Assembly (NCBI GenBank): GCA_029255685.2
Contig: CM055316.2
Location: 77,870,861 to 77,934,860 of the forward strand
DNA from: Silene conica
Taxonomy: Eukaryota; Streptophyta; Magnoliopsida; Caryophyllales; Caryophyllaceae
Direction of reading: 5' to 3'
Length of the DNA: 64,000 nt
Positions 22,801 through 33,899 of the stretch are shown here, in pieces. Position 1 is the stretch's first letter, and every line of letters begins with the position of its first letter. The position numbers were made by a program, and so were the translations under genes. The notes under the pieces are model-generated. The model had not been told where the DNA came from and did no database searches. It saw nothing but the letters and a program-made list of their open reading frames with translations.

Positions 22801-25527
22801 CTCACTTCCAATTTCTTTCATTTCCTCTCCTTCTTTGGTTTCTTCCAAGGGTTCTTCCTTCTCCAATGCTTTGATAGTTTCCTGCACATCATTAGACAAC
22901 AAGAAACGCAACCCTTCCTTCTCCACATCGTTAGTGAGAGCCACTTCAAGAGGGCTCCTATGACAAAGTTTATAAACTTGATTTGCTAATGGCTCAATGA
23001 CATCCAAAAAGTAACAAAAGCTCAAATCATCAGTTCTTTTCATTGACTCATACACATTGTATTTTATGATGTTTCCCTCAAATTCCATTGTTAAGTTGCC
23101 ATCATACATATCAAGTTTGGTCTTAGAAGTTCTCATGAAAGGTCTTCCTAGCAAAAGGGGTGTAGCCTTGGAATCCGGCTCCATATCTAGAACATAGAAA
23201 TCGGCCGGGAACATAAATTTGTCAACTTCTACTATGACATCCTCAATAAAACCTTTGGGGTGAATTATGGATCGGTCCGCCAATTGAATGACGACATTGG
23301 ACTTGGACAAAGGGGGTAATTCTAAGGTCTCATACACGGAGTAAGGCATGACATTTATGGAGGACCCCGAGTCTAACATGGCTCTAGCAAAAGATTCACC
23401 TTTAATGGAGCACGGTATAGTTAGCATGCCGGAATCATCACATTTTTCGGGAAGGTTTCTTTTAAAAATTGCCGAGACATGCCCACTAACCGTGACTCTC
23501 TCAATTCCTTTTCTTGGCTTCCGCTTAGGGGTACAAAGTTCTTTTAGGAACTTTGCATACCTAGGAACGGATTTGATAATAGTAAAGAGAGGGATGTTGA
23601 CCTCACATTTCCTAAAAGTCTCATAAAGATCGGAGTCTTTATCAATCCTTTTAGGATTTGTGAGGGCACTTGGGAATGGTACCTCCGGTTCAAGGTCCTT
23701 TGAGAGAACCTCCAAAGTGTCATTTGCCTTCTTCCGGGGCTCTTTGCTTACTTCCTTGGTTGGTGGGGTGTTGTTGTCCACCTCCTTCTCCTTTCCTTTT
23801 GAGGATGCTTCAACTCTTGGAGTGACCTTTAGTTCCTCCTCCTTCACTTCAATTTCTTCAATTACCCAATCCTTGGACTTAGCTCTTGTCTTCTTGGGAG
23901 GGGTGTCTAGAGTTCTTCCCTTCCTCAAGGTCATGGCACTAGCATTTTGCCGAGGAGGAGGGAGAGTGGTGGAAGGAATGGAAGATGAACTCCTTTGTTT
24001 GTTCTTTGCCATCTCTTCGGAAATTTGCCCTATTTGGTTCTCAAGGTTTGTAAACCTTGCATCATTCATGGTTTTCTCATTTGCCGACCTCTTGTCGGAA
24101 TCCGCTTGTCCCTTCAAAAGAGCCTTGAGCATCTCTTTCATTGACATGTCTTCTTCATTAGGCTTTTGTGAAGTATTGTCTTGATTTCCACCATTGGGTG
24201 GTCTTTGAAAATTTGTGTTTCTTTGAAAGTTTGTTCCTTGTTGATTTTGGCCTTGTTGATTTTGTCCTTGATCCCTCAAGTGGTTGAATTGTCCATTCAC
24301 AAAACTCTTTGATTTATCTCCTCCCCAACTAAAGTTTGGGTGATCTCGTGAGCCTATGTTGTAAGTGGCTCCACTTGGGTCATATTTGTAGTATCCACCA
24401 CCGGAAGGATTCCTTGAGTTGTAGTGTCCTTGTCCCATAGCACTAACATTTTCAACCCCAACATCCTCCACTTGAATGATAGGACAAACCTCTACCGGGT
24501 GAGGACCTTGGCAAAAAGAACATTCAACTTGGCCACCTTGGTTTCCACCATCTCCTTGTGAGCCTACCAACATGTTGGCTACAAGAAGCTTGAGTTCTTC
24601 CACACTTTTCTCAAGTTTTGAATTTGATGAAGAAGAGGCTCCCATGACGGAAGTATTCTTTGTAGCTTGACGGGACCTTCCATGCATTCTTGTACTAGCG
24701 GCGAGCCTCTCAATGAGCTCATTAGCCTCCACCACCGAATAATTTTCCAATCCTCCACCGGTGGTGGAATTAACCATCCGTTGGTCTTGCTCGTTTAGAC
24801 CATCATAAAAATGAACAAGCAAATCATCTCCACTCAAACCATGGTATTGGCATTGAGCTACAAGCTTCTTAAATCTCTCCCGGTACTCATACATGGTCTC
24901 CCCACTCCATTGCTCAATAGATGTTATCGCCTTCTTGGCATGATTGTGGCGGGAGTCCGGATAGTATTTCTCTAAGAAGGCCGCCTTCATATCCGTCCAT
25001 GTGTTTATGATGCCCGGAGGTAGATAATAAAGCCAATCTTTCGCACCATCGTGAAGAGAAAAAGGAAAAGCCCGCAACTTAAATTGATCCTCGGATACTC
25101 CGGTGGGAATGGTGCCTTGGCACATCATGTGAAATTCCGCTAGATGTCGGTTTGGATCGTTTCCCGCTAAACCATAGAACTTAGGAAGGTTGTGGATGAA
25201 ATAACCCTTCAACTCAAAGTTTCCGTTGGCTCCCATTGGTGGATAGGTGATGCATGAGGGTTGTTCCTCATAATTCCGGGCACGAAGCTCCCGAATAGTT
25301 CTAGTGTCATCCGTCATTCTTGGGTATTCAACTTCAATTGGGTCAATCTCTATGGGTGAGGGTGAGTTCTCAATGGATGTGTAGCTACTAGGTGGACTTG
25401 CTTCTTCCTCTTGACGGTTACGGTGGTAGAAGGGGTTCGAGAAGAGCCACGAATATGCTGCACTTTCCTCAAATTCAACGTTGGTATCCCCTTCTTGTGA
25501 CCTAGGCATAAGCAAAACACTACACAC
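22657..25527 (-). CDS. Athila gag and aspartic protease
   Basis: 956 codons, open. The N-terminal half is the retrotransposon gag domain (HNLPKFYGLAGNDPNRHL, then the FPFSLHDGAKDWLYYLPPG region). A zinc knuckle follows (CSFCQGPHPVEVC), then a low-complexity Asn/Gln/Gly linker. The pepsin-like retroviral protease lies in the last third (ARAMLDSGSSINVMPY, then LLLGRPFM). It forms the particle and processes it. The C-terminal end is encoded by the GCGCAG block. The start is the first ATG after the leader. Confidence 0.9.
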   Translation of the reverse strand: MCSVLLMPRSQEGDTNVEFEESAAYSWLFSNPFYHRNRQEEEASPPSSYTSIENSPSPIEIDPIEVEYPRMTDDTRTIRELRARNYEEQPSCITYPPMGANGNFELKGYFIHNLPKFYGLAGNDPNRHLAEFHMMCQGTIPTGVSEDQFKLRAFPFSLHDGAKDWLYYLPPGIINTWTDMKAAFLEKYYPDSRHNHAKKAITSIEQWSGETMYEYRERFKKLVAQCQYHGLSGDDLLVHFYDGLNEQDQRMVNSTTGGGLENYSVVEANELIERLAASTRMHGRSRQATKNTSVMGASSSSNSKLEKSVEELKLLVANMLVGSQGDGGNQGGQVECSFCQGPHPVEVCPIIQVEDVGVENVSAMGQGHYNSRNPSGGGYYKYDPSGATYNIGSRDHPNFSWGGDKSKSFVNGQFNHLRDQGQNQQGQNQQGTNFQRNTNFQRPPNGGNQDNTSQKPNEEDMSMKEMLKALLKGQADSDKRSANEKTMNDARFTNLENQIGQISEEMAKNKQRSSSSIPSTTLPPPRQNASAMTLRKGRTLDTPPKKTRAKSKDWVIEEIEVKEEELKVTPRVEASSKGKEKEVDNNTPPTKEVSKEPRKKANDTLEVLSKDLEPEVPFPSALTNPKRIDKDSDLYETFRKCEVNIPLFTIIKSVPRYAKFLKELCTPKRKPRKGIERVTVSGHVSAIFKRNLPEKCDDSGMLTIPCSIKGESFARAMLDSGSSINVMPYSVYETLELPPLSKSNVVIQLADRSIIHPKGFIEDVIVEVDKFMFPADFYVLDMEPDSKATPLLLGRPFMRTSKTKLDMYDGNLTMEFEGNIIKYNVYESMKRTDDLSFCYFLDVIEPLANQVYKLCHRSPLEVALTNDVEKEGLRFLLSNDVQETIKALEKEEPLEETKEGEEMKEIGSENASQGAGCAQEVRSCAGISKGKYKLKEKKGANCDQRRSLRRSRAQLR

Positions 25528-25682
25528 TAAACAAAACTAATTAGAACTACCACTTACTTACAAAGATATACCAAATTGACTAATAATGATTAACAACAAG
25601 ATAAGGAAAAACACAACTAAGGAAAATAGAAATAAAAACAACACAAAAACAAAACACAAACAAGCTTTAGCTATGTTGCCCT

Positions 25683-25700
25683 TCCCCGGCAACGGCGCCA
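25683..25700 (-). other. Athila primer-binding site, tRNA-Asp
   Basis: The minus strand reads TGGCGCCGTTGCCGGGGA, a few bases inside the 5' LTR. From memory it is the exact complement of the 3' end of plant tRNA-Asp(GUC), including CCA. Confidence 0.9.
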
Positions 25701-25705
25701 AAATT

Positions 25706-27186
25706 TGATACGGAAGAACTAGTGGTCGTTATTACACTAATTATCTCGCCAAACAAATTATAAAACCTAAACTAGACTCGACTATACTCGAAATAAAAGT
25801 AGTAAAGTGCAAGTTAAGGGTCGAACCCAAGAGAAAGCAAATAACTAAAGACTTGCTTTAAACAAAACTAAACAAAGATTTAATGAAGACTTGATGATGA
25901 TTAGAGACTAAAGATGAATGACTTATCAACAAACCATGGATATTGACATAAATGAACAACAAGGGAATAACATAAATGAAGGATTCAATGATTGGAAAAG
26001 CATTCACAATGACAATAAAAGAGCAATAAATGAGAATTGATTTGGGCTAGGCAAAACCACAAACAATAAATGTGCACAAATTCAATAGGAGAGAAAATCT
26101 TGGTGCAACCTTCTCAAAATACCTCAACAAAGACAAAGTCGACTCTATCACCCCTCCTATTTATCTACCCACTAAGAACATCCTAAGATAGTGAATCCCA
26201 TGACTAAACCGTACATAGGGTTCCTTCGATTCTAGCCTAAGCCATTAAACCGTAACAAGAGGACTAAAACCAAGCGATTAAAGATTAAACCAAAGGATGA
26301 ACAAGGAAACTAATCTACACACATTAAACCATGCTAGTAGAATTAGTCATGTAAACTATACTCAAAAGGTATTTCCTTTAAACCAATTCCACACAATTTG
26401 AGCTTGCTACTACAAATCCTAAGTAAAAACTAAGCCATTTCCTTAGAACATGCAAAGATTGAACAACTAGAAGCAAAGATGATCAAACCCAACAACTAAT
26501 TACTCAAAATAAAACATTAAAACAAAGAGAGAACATTAGATAAACTAGATGGATGAAAGTGTCTTACAATATCAAAGTTGGATACTTTGATTAGGATTAC
26601 ACCAAAAATGAGAAGATTAGCTTCTCATTTGCATAATTACAAGCTTGAAAATAGGGAAAGATTACAATTAATTAGAGAGTAAATGTTCTTGTTCTAAAGA
26701 TAAGATGATGTCTTAAAACATTCTGAAGTTGAGTATTTATACCCCTGCACAAAACCCTAGGATAATTTCATTTTAAAAGCCCAAACACGGATTAGAAAAT
26801 CCGTGTAAAACAGAGATGCGCAGGGGGCGCAGGCTGCGCAGGACCCCCTTGCCTGCGCTAGAGGGCGCAGCTGCGCACGACTATTGCGCAGGCTGCGCAG
26901 TGCCTCGCAGCTTGCTTTTCTTTGCTTCATTTCTTCAATTGACCATAACACTTGAGCTCTTCCTTTGTTTGCTTCCTTTTTGACCTTGAACTTGTACCCT
27001 TGGTTATCCTTCTTCTCCTTGGTAGAGAAGAGTTGTTTCAAGCTCCCAACAAAACACACAAAAACTCGAAATTACAATCACAAGAGTAAACCAGCATATT
27101 ACATGAAAGTCTCGCTATGACCCGGTATCAAGCATGTTTGATTTGATAAAAATTACCTATTGACCCATCACTATTTGACACTATCA
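25706..27186 (-). repeat. Athila 5' LTR
   Basis: 1481 bp, bounded by TG and CA on either strand, near-identical to 13839-15763 once the MITE there is removed. It contains a palindrome-rich GCGCAG block at 26817-26908, about 280-370 nt from the LTR start. Confidence 0.95.
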
Positions 27187-27331
27187 CTTCTATATAATAT
27201 ACTTCATAATAACAGTTCGCACTTCTATCTTTGTTGTGCTACAAAGTTCGGAAGGAGGCGTTAACCTTGGAATCGGTGACCAAGGAACCCAAGTAGCACT
27301 TGTGTGGGCCGAGGTCTAACTGATTGATCAA
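27187..27331. other. Right-hand part of the LTR-like sequence split by Athila
   Basis: Continues the sequence interrupted at 13838 (duplicated CTTCT, then ATATAATATAC). A possible LTR end TGTGCTACA is near 27234-27242. No ORF. Confidence 0.35.
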
Positions 27332-29277
27332 AGAGTCTTGATTGTGACGGATAATATCCGTCACAAGCTGAAGACGGATACTTTACTCTCACAAAAGGCA
27401 AGTGGACATGCAAGTGGGAGAAAATGGAGCATAATATGGATAGTGCAACTGATGGTTTCAATTTTTACCTCGCAAGTGAACGAGAACGTTGCACTAAATT
27501 GAGGGTCAAATCCACAAGGAGTAAGGGTGAGTACCGATTGTATGATTCTATTGTTTAGCTAAGTCAAAGCAAGCATTTTAGGATTAATTATCTAAACGAA
27601 CTACACTATCTAACACGGAAATAAAATAAACTAATAAGTAAACTAAAATAAGGAACATGATTTACCCAAATATTATAAAATAAAGCCTAGGGTGTGACTT
27701 AACCACTAATAATCGTAATTCACCATTTTAATTTCGTTATTAGTTGCCAAGGGGTAGATAATGTGGGTGGAAACGCCTCTAGGTAGCCTAATACCTCCCT
27801 CCTAGGTTCGTAATAGGACAATAGTAATATCACCATACCTTCCTTCCTAGTTCGTAAGTCGAAGTCCTTAATCCTAAGCTAATAATTCACCAAAACGGGC
27901 TCATTCCGGCTCTTCTTTTTTCACCAAGGTGAAGGTTTAAGCCCGTGATAATCCCCGGTCATCTCACTCCCTCTCCCAAGGGTCGATTTCAAAGCGAAAA
28001 GCATAAGCACCCTCCTTAAGTCCTCCCTCCCGGGTTTGACTCAAGTCGACAATTAGCCTAAATGGTGGTTAAATCTTAACGTAATCAACTCCCATTTATG
28101 GTCAAGAGTCAACAGTCAACCATTTTCCCAAAGTAAGCATAAACAAGTCAAACCCTATGTTAATCCCCAACAATTTACCCCTCAATAACTAATTCTAGTG
28201 AAACTAAATTGGTAAATTATTCATGTTTGGGTTAAATCACCTCTAGTTAAGAGACTACTCATTAATCATGGTTATTAAACTTAAATTAGCAATAAATGGT
28301 GAGTCTTTGTGAACAAACATGATAAAGATTTGATTTTTACTTACTAACATGCAATTACAAATTAATAATATGATTAAGCACTAATTAGATTAAGAGGGAA
28401 GTTAAATCTATGATAAATGTAGCAACTTTTGTCACTAGAAACTTAAATATTCAAACTTGAGAAAACTAAACTAAAGGTGTAAAACTAACAAAATAAACAC
28501 AAACAAATTAATAAGGAAACGAAAATATACCGGAAATTGGCAAAAAAAAGGGAACTTAATTGCATTAAAAGCTTGAAAATGGAAGAACAATGGATGAGAC
28601 TCAAAGTTTCTCAACAAAATACTAAGGGCGGAGGTAGGATTTTTGTTTTGGGATGGCACAATTTCTTTCTTCCCGAAATTAGTAATAAAAAAAGATAAGT
28701 TTGCTGAAATAAAGCAAGATTTTGGGCTTAATATATATACTAGAAACCCTCGAGTGGGGGGTGGCACTTGCCTACCATATCCACCCCCACTGGAGAGAGT
28801 TACACCCGATGAGCCTTTTTCTGGCGTTTTCTCTCTCCTGCTAGGTGCATTGACTCTAGTAGGGTGTAGTTACACCCACTGCCTGAGATACGTTCAAAAT
28901 TGCACAATAAAGATGCGCTGGATGGGTGGAGATGTACCCTACTGCCTGAGATCCACCCAAATAAAATGGGCTAGGAACTACAAAAAAGTGGTATCTTACT
29001 TGCAACCTTTCTTGTACTTTCTTTCAAGTCCCGAATTACATAAAAATGCGTAAAAATACTACAAACACCTCGAAAATGCGTGTAAATAGTATGTAAAGGT
29101 AAATTAGGTAAAAATAAGGATAATTAAGGGAAAAGCAAGACGGAATTAGAACAAAGTGGGGGATTTTAGGTACAAAATAAAGAGTGATAACGTAGTTATC
29201 AACAACTTGCATTATGTGAGAGGGGCATTATCCGTCTTTAGCTTGTGACGGATAGTTTCCGTCTTCAATGAGAATTT
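27332..29277. mobile_element. Mutator-like MITE, split by a solo LTR
   Basis: The outer ends are long imperfect inverted repeats of about 50 bp sharing ATCCGTCACAAGCT, AAGACGGATA and CTCTCACA. With the inserted LTR (27450-29201) set aside, the element is about 190 bp, matching the size and motifs of the MITE at 511-705. A clean target duplication was not found. Confidence 0.7.
27450..29201 (-). mobile_element. Solo LTR, Athila-like
   Basis: 1752 bp, starting TGATGG and ending TTATCA, with no internal domains. The flanks GCAAC (27445-27449) and ACAAC (29202-29206) look like a 5-bp target duplication with one change. The ends TGAT...ATCA and an internal phrase (ttgagggtcaaatccacaag) resemble the Athila LTR at 25706-27186, but the two are clearly different families. 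It formed by LTR-LTR recombination of an element older than the complete one nearby. Confidence 0.8.
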
Positions 29278-29413
29278 ATGTTGATTTAAGGCAGTGTCTT
29301 ACACGACATCTCGATTAAGGTGATTTCTGATCAGTTTAGTTCTTATTTTTTCAATCTAAATCTATAGAACATTCTGATCTTGTCGTTTTTATCACTGTTA
29401 TCTCAATTTCATC

Positions 29414-30180
29414 ATGACAAGCCGAAATTTTGAGAATTCAAAAATTTCCAATGCCAATAACCAACTTATTACCTCTCCTAATAATACTGTTACTCATTTT
29501 ACAATGCCACACAAAGTTGTTCCTGATCTTAGTAACATGGAGCTTTTAGATGAAAAATATTATAGGAGATGGTCTAAAAAAATTTATATTCAACAATATG
29601 AAATTAATTATGTGTTTTTTCAAGCGCCACAATCCTCTGAAGTTTCTAGTTCGTCTGAAATTATCAAACCCGATAACAAATCTGCAAAAGACAATAGAAT
29701 TGTTAGAGGAGTCATGTTACATTATATGGTTGAAAATTTATTTGATATCTACTGCAAGACTTAAGTACGTATGGGTATAATGATTTTGGTACCAAGAAAT
29801 ATGTTGTTGCTAGATGGTTAAAATTTCAGATTGCAGACGGTAAACCAATCATGGATCAAATTCATGAATATGAAAATATGGTGTCTGAAATTCTTGGGGA
29901 AGGGATGATGTTATGTGAGTATAATATGCAGGCTAATGCTCTTATTGAGAAGTTGCCTTCTCCTTGTTGGGATAAGTATAAGAAGCATCCATTTGAGGCA
30001 TAAGAAGAAGGATATGAAACTGCAGGAGCTAATTGGTCACATCAAGATCGTGTCAGGACTAACGCTATTAACACTGTTAAAGCTAATGTTGTTAATACAA
30101 GAATAATACAGGTACAAACAAGAGGATTTATGACTAGTACAAGCTTGAGTTGCATTCATCAGTAGATATTGAGTTATGTG
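29414..30180 (+). pseudogene. Copia gag fossil
   Basis: The plus strand gives MELLDEKYYRRWSKKIYI, the LDGxNYxRW-type opening of Copia gag. Similarity continues through ARWLKFQIADGKPI, MDQIHEYENMVSE and ANALIEKLP. There is no zinc knuckle, pol or LTR next to it. Broken and truncated, with several breaks; clearly old. Confidence 0.75.
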
Positions 30181-30321
30181 ATTAAACATTAGATCATTTA
30201 AGAAAAGCCTTATCTGTCATTTATGTAGACTTTTAGCCAGGGAACGGATTTAATTTTTGAACACGTAATCAAATCGGTTTCAACATTATTTTGTCTTCCA
30301 TAGACTTATTGTAGAACGGTT

Positions 30322-30578
30322 TAACGGCTATAGCATTTCATGTTATATAATGCTCAATAGAACATCGTCATATGTTGGCAAACGTAAACAAGTAAATGGA
30401 CGAAAGAAATAGTAGTATATCACTGATCTATGCATTAGAAATAAGCATAATAACGGCTATATCATTTCATGTTATATAATGCTCAGTAGAACGTCGTCAT
30501 ATGTTGGCAAACGTAAACAAGTAAATGGAACGAAAGAAGTAATAGTATATCACCGATCTGCGCATTAGAAATTAAGTA
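30322..30578. repeat. Tandem duplication of a 129-bp unit
   Basis: Two head-to-tail copies beginning TAACGGCTATA at 30322 and 30451. They share CATTTCATGTTATATAATGC and ATATGTTGGCAAACGTAAAC with only a few differences. The function is unknown. Confidence 0.85.
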
Positions 30579-30599
30579 TAACTATAACCGCAAGTTTTT

Positions 30600-31060
30600 T
30601 CGTACTCCATATCCTTAAATTAGTCCCAAATCACATGGAAAAGGGGAAAATTTGGTGCTGCGGAGTAGTCGAACACGATAGTACGAAAATGAAAAAAATT
30701 GGTGCTGCGAAGTAGTCGAACGAGACGGTAGTACGAAAATGGATAAGGGGAACAAACTTACCAGTATGTGATCACATTTTTTTGTCCTAGCTTCAATCCC
30801 AACTCTTTCCCCTGCATCTGTGTCACGATGGACATGAACGGTGTAACCCAAGTTGTCATCTTATGTAGAAGAATTGATTTGCGATATTGATTGTATATAT
30901 GTAGTTAGGTTTCGATTGCGGGTAGACTTTTATGTTGAATAGCTCAGCACTGTAGGTAACTTCAACTTTGGAAAACAGTTTGTATTTACAATACAAAATG
31001 AATTGATCTTGTTGCTCCAAGTTGCATAATGTTGTCCAAATGCTCCTGGATCGGGATGAA
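30600..31060 (-). pseudogene. Relic copy 1 of an unrecognised small gene
   Basis: Minus-strand exon-like sequence whose translation fragments (IHPDPGA, FSKVEVTYSAELFNIKVYPQ, YIYTINIANQF, then GYTVHVHRDTDAGERVGIEAR and TKKCDHIL) closely match copy 2 at 33190-33668. A splice donor CTG|GTAAGT sits at 30762/30761 in the same place as in copy 2. The fragments are not in one frame, and a Helitron (31061-32406) interrupts the exon near its start. The rest of the exon continues at 32407-32445. I do not recognise the family. Confidence 0.65.
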
Positions 31061-32406
31061 TCTATATAATAATATAAAAAGGCTAAATTGAGTAGCTATT
31101 GCCTATTAGAATGACACGTGGCGGAATAATATAATTACATGATGGACTAAAAATTAATACAATTAGATGGTAAATTAATAAAATTAATACAATTACATGG
31201 TGTATAAAAAAATTGTAAAATAAAACATGAAAACAAAGTAGTAGTGAGTTAATAACCCATCTTATTTAAACATTCTTTTCCCTAATATTATTTCATCCCA
31301 TAATTACCATATTTATATTTCTTTAATGCAAAACTTTTCATATTTTTTATGAAAATTTTACTATTCTTAGGTAAACATTCATTTTCCCAACATTATTATT
31401 CCACCTCATAATCATAATGTTTATACTTCTTTAATATAATCTGTTAATAAATTAATTAAACTCTTTATATTATTTAACGCCTATCATTTTCATTAACATT
31501 TTTTGCTATTTAATTGACCTCTTGAGTTTCTCGACAATCAATTATCTAATTTAATAAAGCCACAAAATAAACTAAAATTTAAAATAAATACGAAAATTTA
31601 TGATTATATATGTAATGTCTATAAAAACTATGATACCTATAGTAGTTTATATTCACTTTATATTTTTAATATCTTTTGCAACGAGTTTTTATCTAGTGAT
31701 TATATTCTATGGTTTAATTTAATTATTTGATGTTAATGAGTATACTGAAAATTAATGTTGAGTGTTGTTGTTGTTGTTGCGGTGGTGGTATCCAATAAAA
31801 TATATTTTAATTTGTTTTGTTGGTTTTTATAACCATTTATTGTATATTTGAATTCATGTTTTCCATTTTGTGTAATTTATATATTTACATGTAACAATGT
31901 TTTAATTCGTTTGTCAAGTTTTAAAGCATCATAAAATGTATGTGAATGCAGATAAGGCAAAGCATCACATGGGTAATTTGAAGAGGAAATAAATACAAAA
32001 TGCACGAAACTGTGGTAAATTAAAGTTACAAAAAGCATGGTAAAAAATTTGAAGTTATGGATGTATTGTTTTATTAAAAGATTTACTTGAATAAAAGAGC
32101 GCATAAGTTAATGAATTGAACAATTTTCGGTGCAAATTTTAGATAACTAATTTGTTCATATTTTTTTTGTAATTAATAACAAAAAGATTTGTCTTCGTAA
32201 TTTAAACTATTTACATTTTTTTTAAAAATACGTAATTGTCTTGTAATTTAAAGTGTAAATTTCTTGTACTATAGATTGTAATTTGTGCAAAATTTGTTAT
32301 ACATTTATATTCAAACATTGTCGTTCAATTTTATGAATAAAAATAAACGTCAAAATTCTAAGAAAATAAAAAACTATCCCGTGCATTGCACGGGTCACAA
32401 AACTAG
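31061..32406 (+). mobile_element. Non-autonomous Helitron
   Basis: Starts TCTATATAATAATATAAAAA and ends with the hairpin CCCGTGCATTGCACGGG followed by CTAG (32403-32406). The flanking bases are A and T, the Helitron target. Joining the flanks restores the exon sequence seen in paralogous copy 3 (34328-34465), so both ends are fixed by comparison. 1346 bp, AT-rich, no helicase. An independent check of the termini comes from the similar ends at 39670-41377 and 47551-50800. Confidence 0.9.
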
Positions 32407-33189
32407 TTATATTATTAGAAATCTTATCTATATATATATTAATATAGATACATTCCACTTCACTAATCCAATATTTAATTTTTTTAAGTTATTTATGGTG
32501 GGATCTATAACAAACTTTACTGAATTAAGTTTCGAATATATAACTGCCTATATTTATATTCGTTCTGTAAATATTTCGTTCTAAATCTGATTTATTTTGT
32601 AGGCAATAATTTCTACGTAAACGGTTATGTTTATAACTTAAACTTATATGTTATATATTATATATATGTTATATATTATATATTATATATTAAAATATAA
32701 TGTCGATGTCGATGTTGATCTTTACATAATTATTAAATAACGATTTATAACAAATAAAATCATATAAAATCAATTTATTTTAAAACTTCTATGATCCACC
32801 AACTATCGCTCACAAGACAAATAAAATCATATATAACGGCACAAATAAAAGACGATATGCATGATTATATCGTGTTTGTTATTCTAAAAGTCTATTTCAT
32901 ATAATCCGTAATATTTTGTATTCGTAATTTCAGGATCATATAAGTAATTTTAGGATCAATTTACGGCTTTACCTTCTGTTAGTATTTCGATTTAAAATTA
33001 CAAGGACCAAAGTTTCAATAAAAGTATGTATTTCATGACATTTACTCATAAATCGTACAAGATTTAACTGATGGATTAATTAATCACAAATTCGAAAATA
33101 TCGAATAAATAATAGAAACGGTAACAATACGAATAATACTAATACTAAAATATCGAATAAATATTAATAAGATAAGCCTAATTATAAGA
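32407..33189. other. Tail of relic exon, then AT-rich DNA
   Basis: The first ~40 bases complete the relic exon cut by the Helitron. Beyond them is AT-rich sequence with alternating TATATATTATATA tracts near 32645-32690 and no gene seen. Confidence 0.45.
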
Positions 33190-33668
33190 TGTATAACCGC
33201 AAGTTATCCGTCATCCATATCCTTCACTTCATCCCAAATTACCCTGAAAACGCAGGATACAAGAATTGGTGCTGCGAAATACGAAATACGAAATACGAAA
33301 TACGAAAATGATTAAGGGAATCTACTTACCACTATATGACCACATTTTCCTGTCCTAGCTTGAATCCCAGCACTTTCCCCTGCATCTACGTCACGGTGGA
33401 CATGAACCGTGAAACCAAATTGTCGGCCTTTTTGACTGAGAATTGATTGGCGGCAGTGATTGTATAAACGTAATCAGACTTGGATTGCAAGTACACGTTC
33501 ATATTGAAAGTTTCCGTACTGTAGGTAGTTGAAGTTTTTGGAAAACAAATGGTATTTAAAGTACATGTTGAATTGCTCTTGCTGTTGCAAATTACAGAAT
33601 TTACCCCAGTCTAGGGCTCCTGGATCAGGATGAATGATCACATTGTTAGAGATAGCTCTTAACGCCAT
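33190..33668 (-). pseudogene. Relic copy 2 of the unrecognised small gene
   Basis: ATG at 33668 (MALRAISNNVIIHPDPGALD) with a TATA box upstream, so this copy keeps a promoter. The first exon would end at the donor GTG|GTAAGT (33330/33329), and a possible short last exon (VIWDEVKDMDDG) follows near 33235-33200. The matching peptides (FKYHLFSK, YVYTITAANQF, GFTVHVHRDVDAGESAGIQAR and TGKCGHIV) fall in different frames, so it seems broken. The ORF directly from the ATG stops after 64 residues. Family unknown: no domain recognised. Confidence 0.6.
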
Positions 33669-33781
33669 GGAGAATTAATTAATTTGAGAATTATTTTGTG
33701 GTACTGTGTTTTGAGAATTATGTTGTGGATACTCTGTTTTTGTGTTTTTGTGTGTTATGCTCTCTTGTTCAGCTCTGCTCT

Positions 33782-33790
33782 TTTATAGAT
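33782..33790 (-). promoter_or_regulatory. TATA box of relic copy 2
   Basis: The minus strand reads TCTATAAAAGAGC about 115 nt before the ATG. The same block is present upstream of copy 3 (near 34575). Confidence 0.6.
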
Positions 33791-33899
33791 GAATAAAGTG
33801 GATGTGTTTCCTCCCTCTCCCTCTCAGCGTCATTTTCACATGGAAAATGTACGCAATCAAAGGGTGTGGAATACTACAACACCATATATGTAACTATAT

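Larger units (their letters stand above)
13839..27186 (-). mobile_element. Athila-type Gypsy LTR retrotransposon
   Basis: A 13.3-kb element read on the minus strand, flanked by the 5-bp target duplication CTTCT (13834-13838 and 27187-27191). Parts in order: 5' LTR, tRNA-Asp primer site, gag with protease, RT-RNase H-integrase, a third ORF in the 3' part, polypurine tract, 3' LTR. The tRNA-Asp primer, the very long 3' region and the 3' ORF place it in the Athila lineage. By my count the LTRs differ at roughly 15-17 sites in about 1470 aligned bases (near 1%) plus small indels. That suggests insertion within roughly the last million years. It looks nearly whole, with about one or two breaks in pol. 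Confidence 0.95.

Noticed and set aside
25683-25700. tRNA-Asp gene
   Set aside because: Only the 18-nt complement of the tRNA 3' end is present; it is the primer-binding site.
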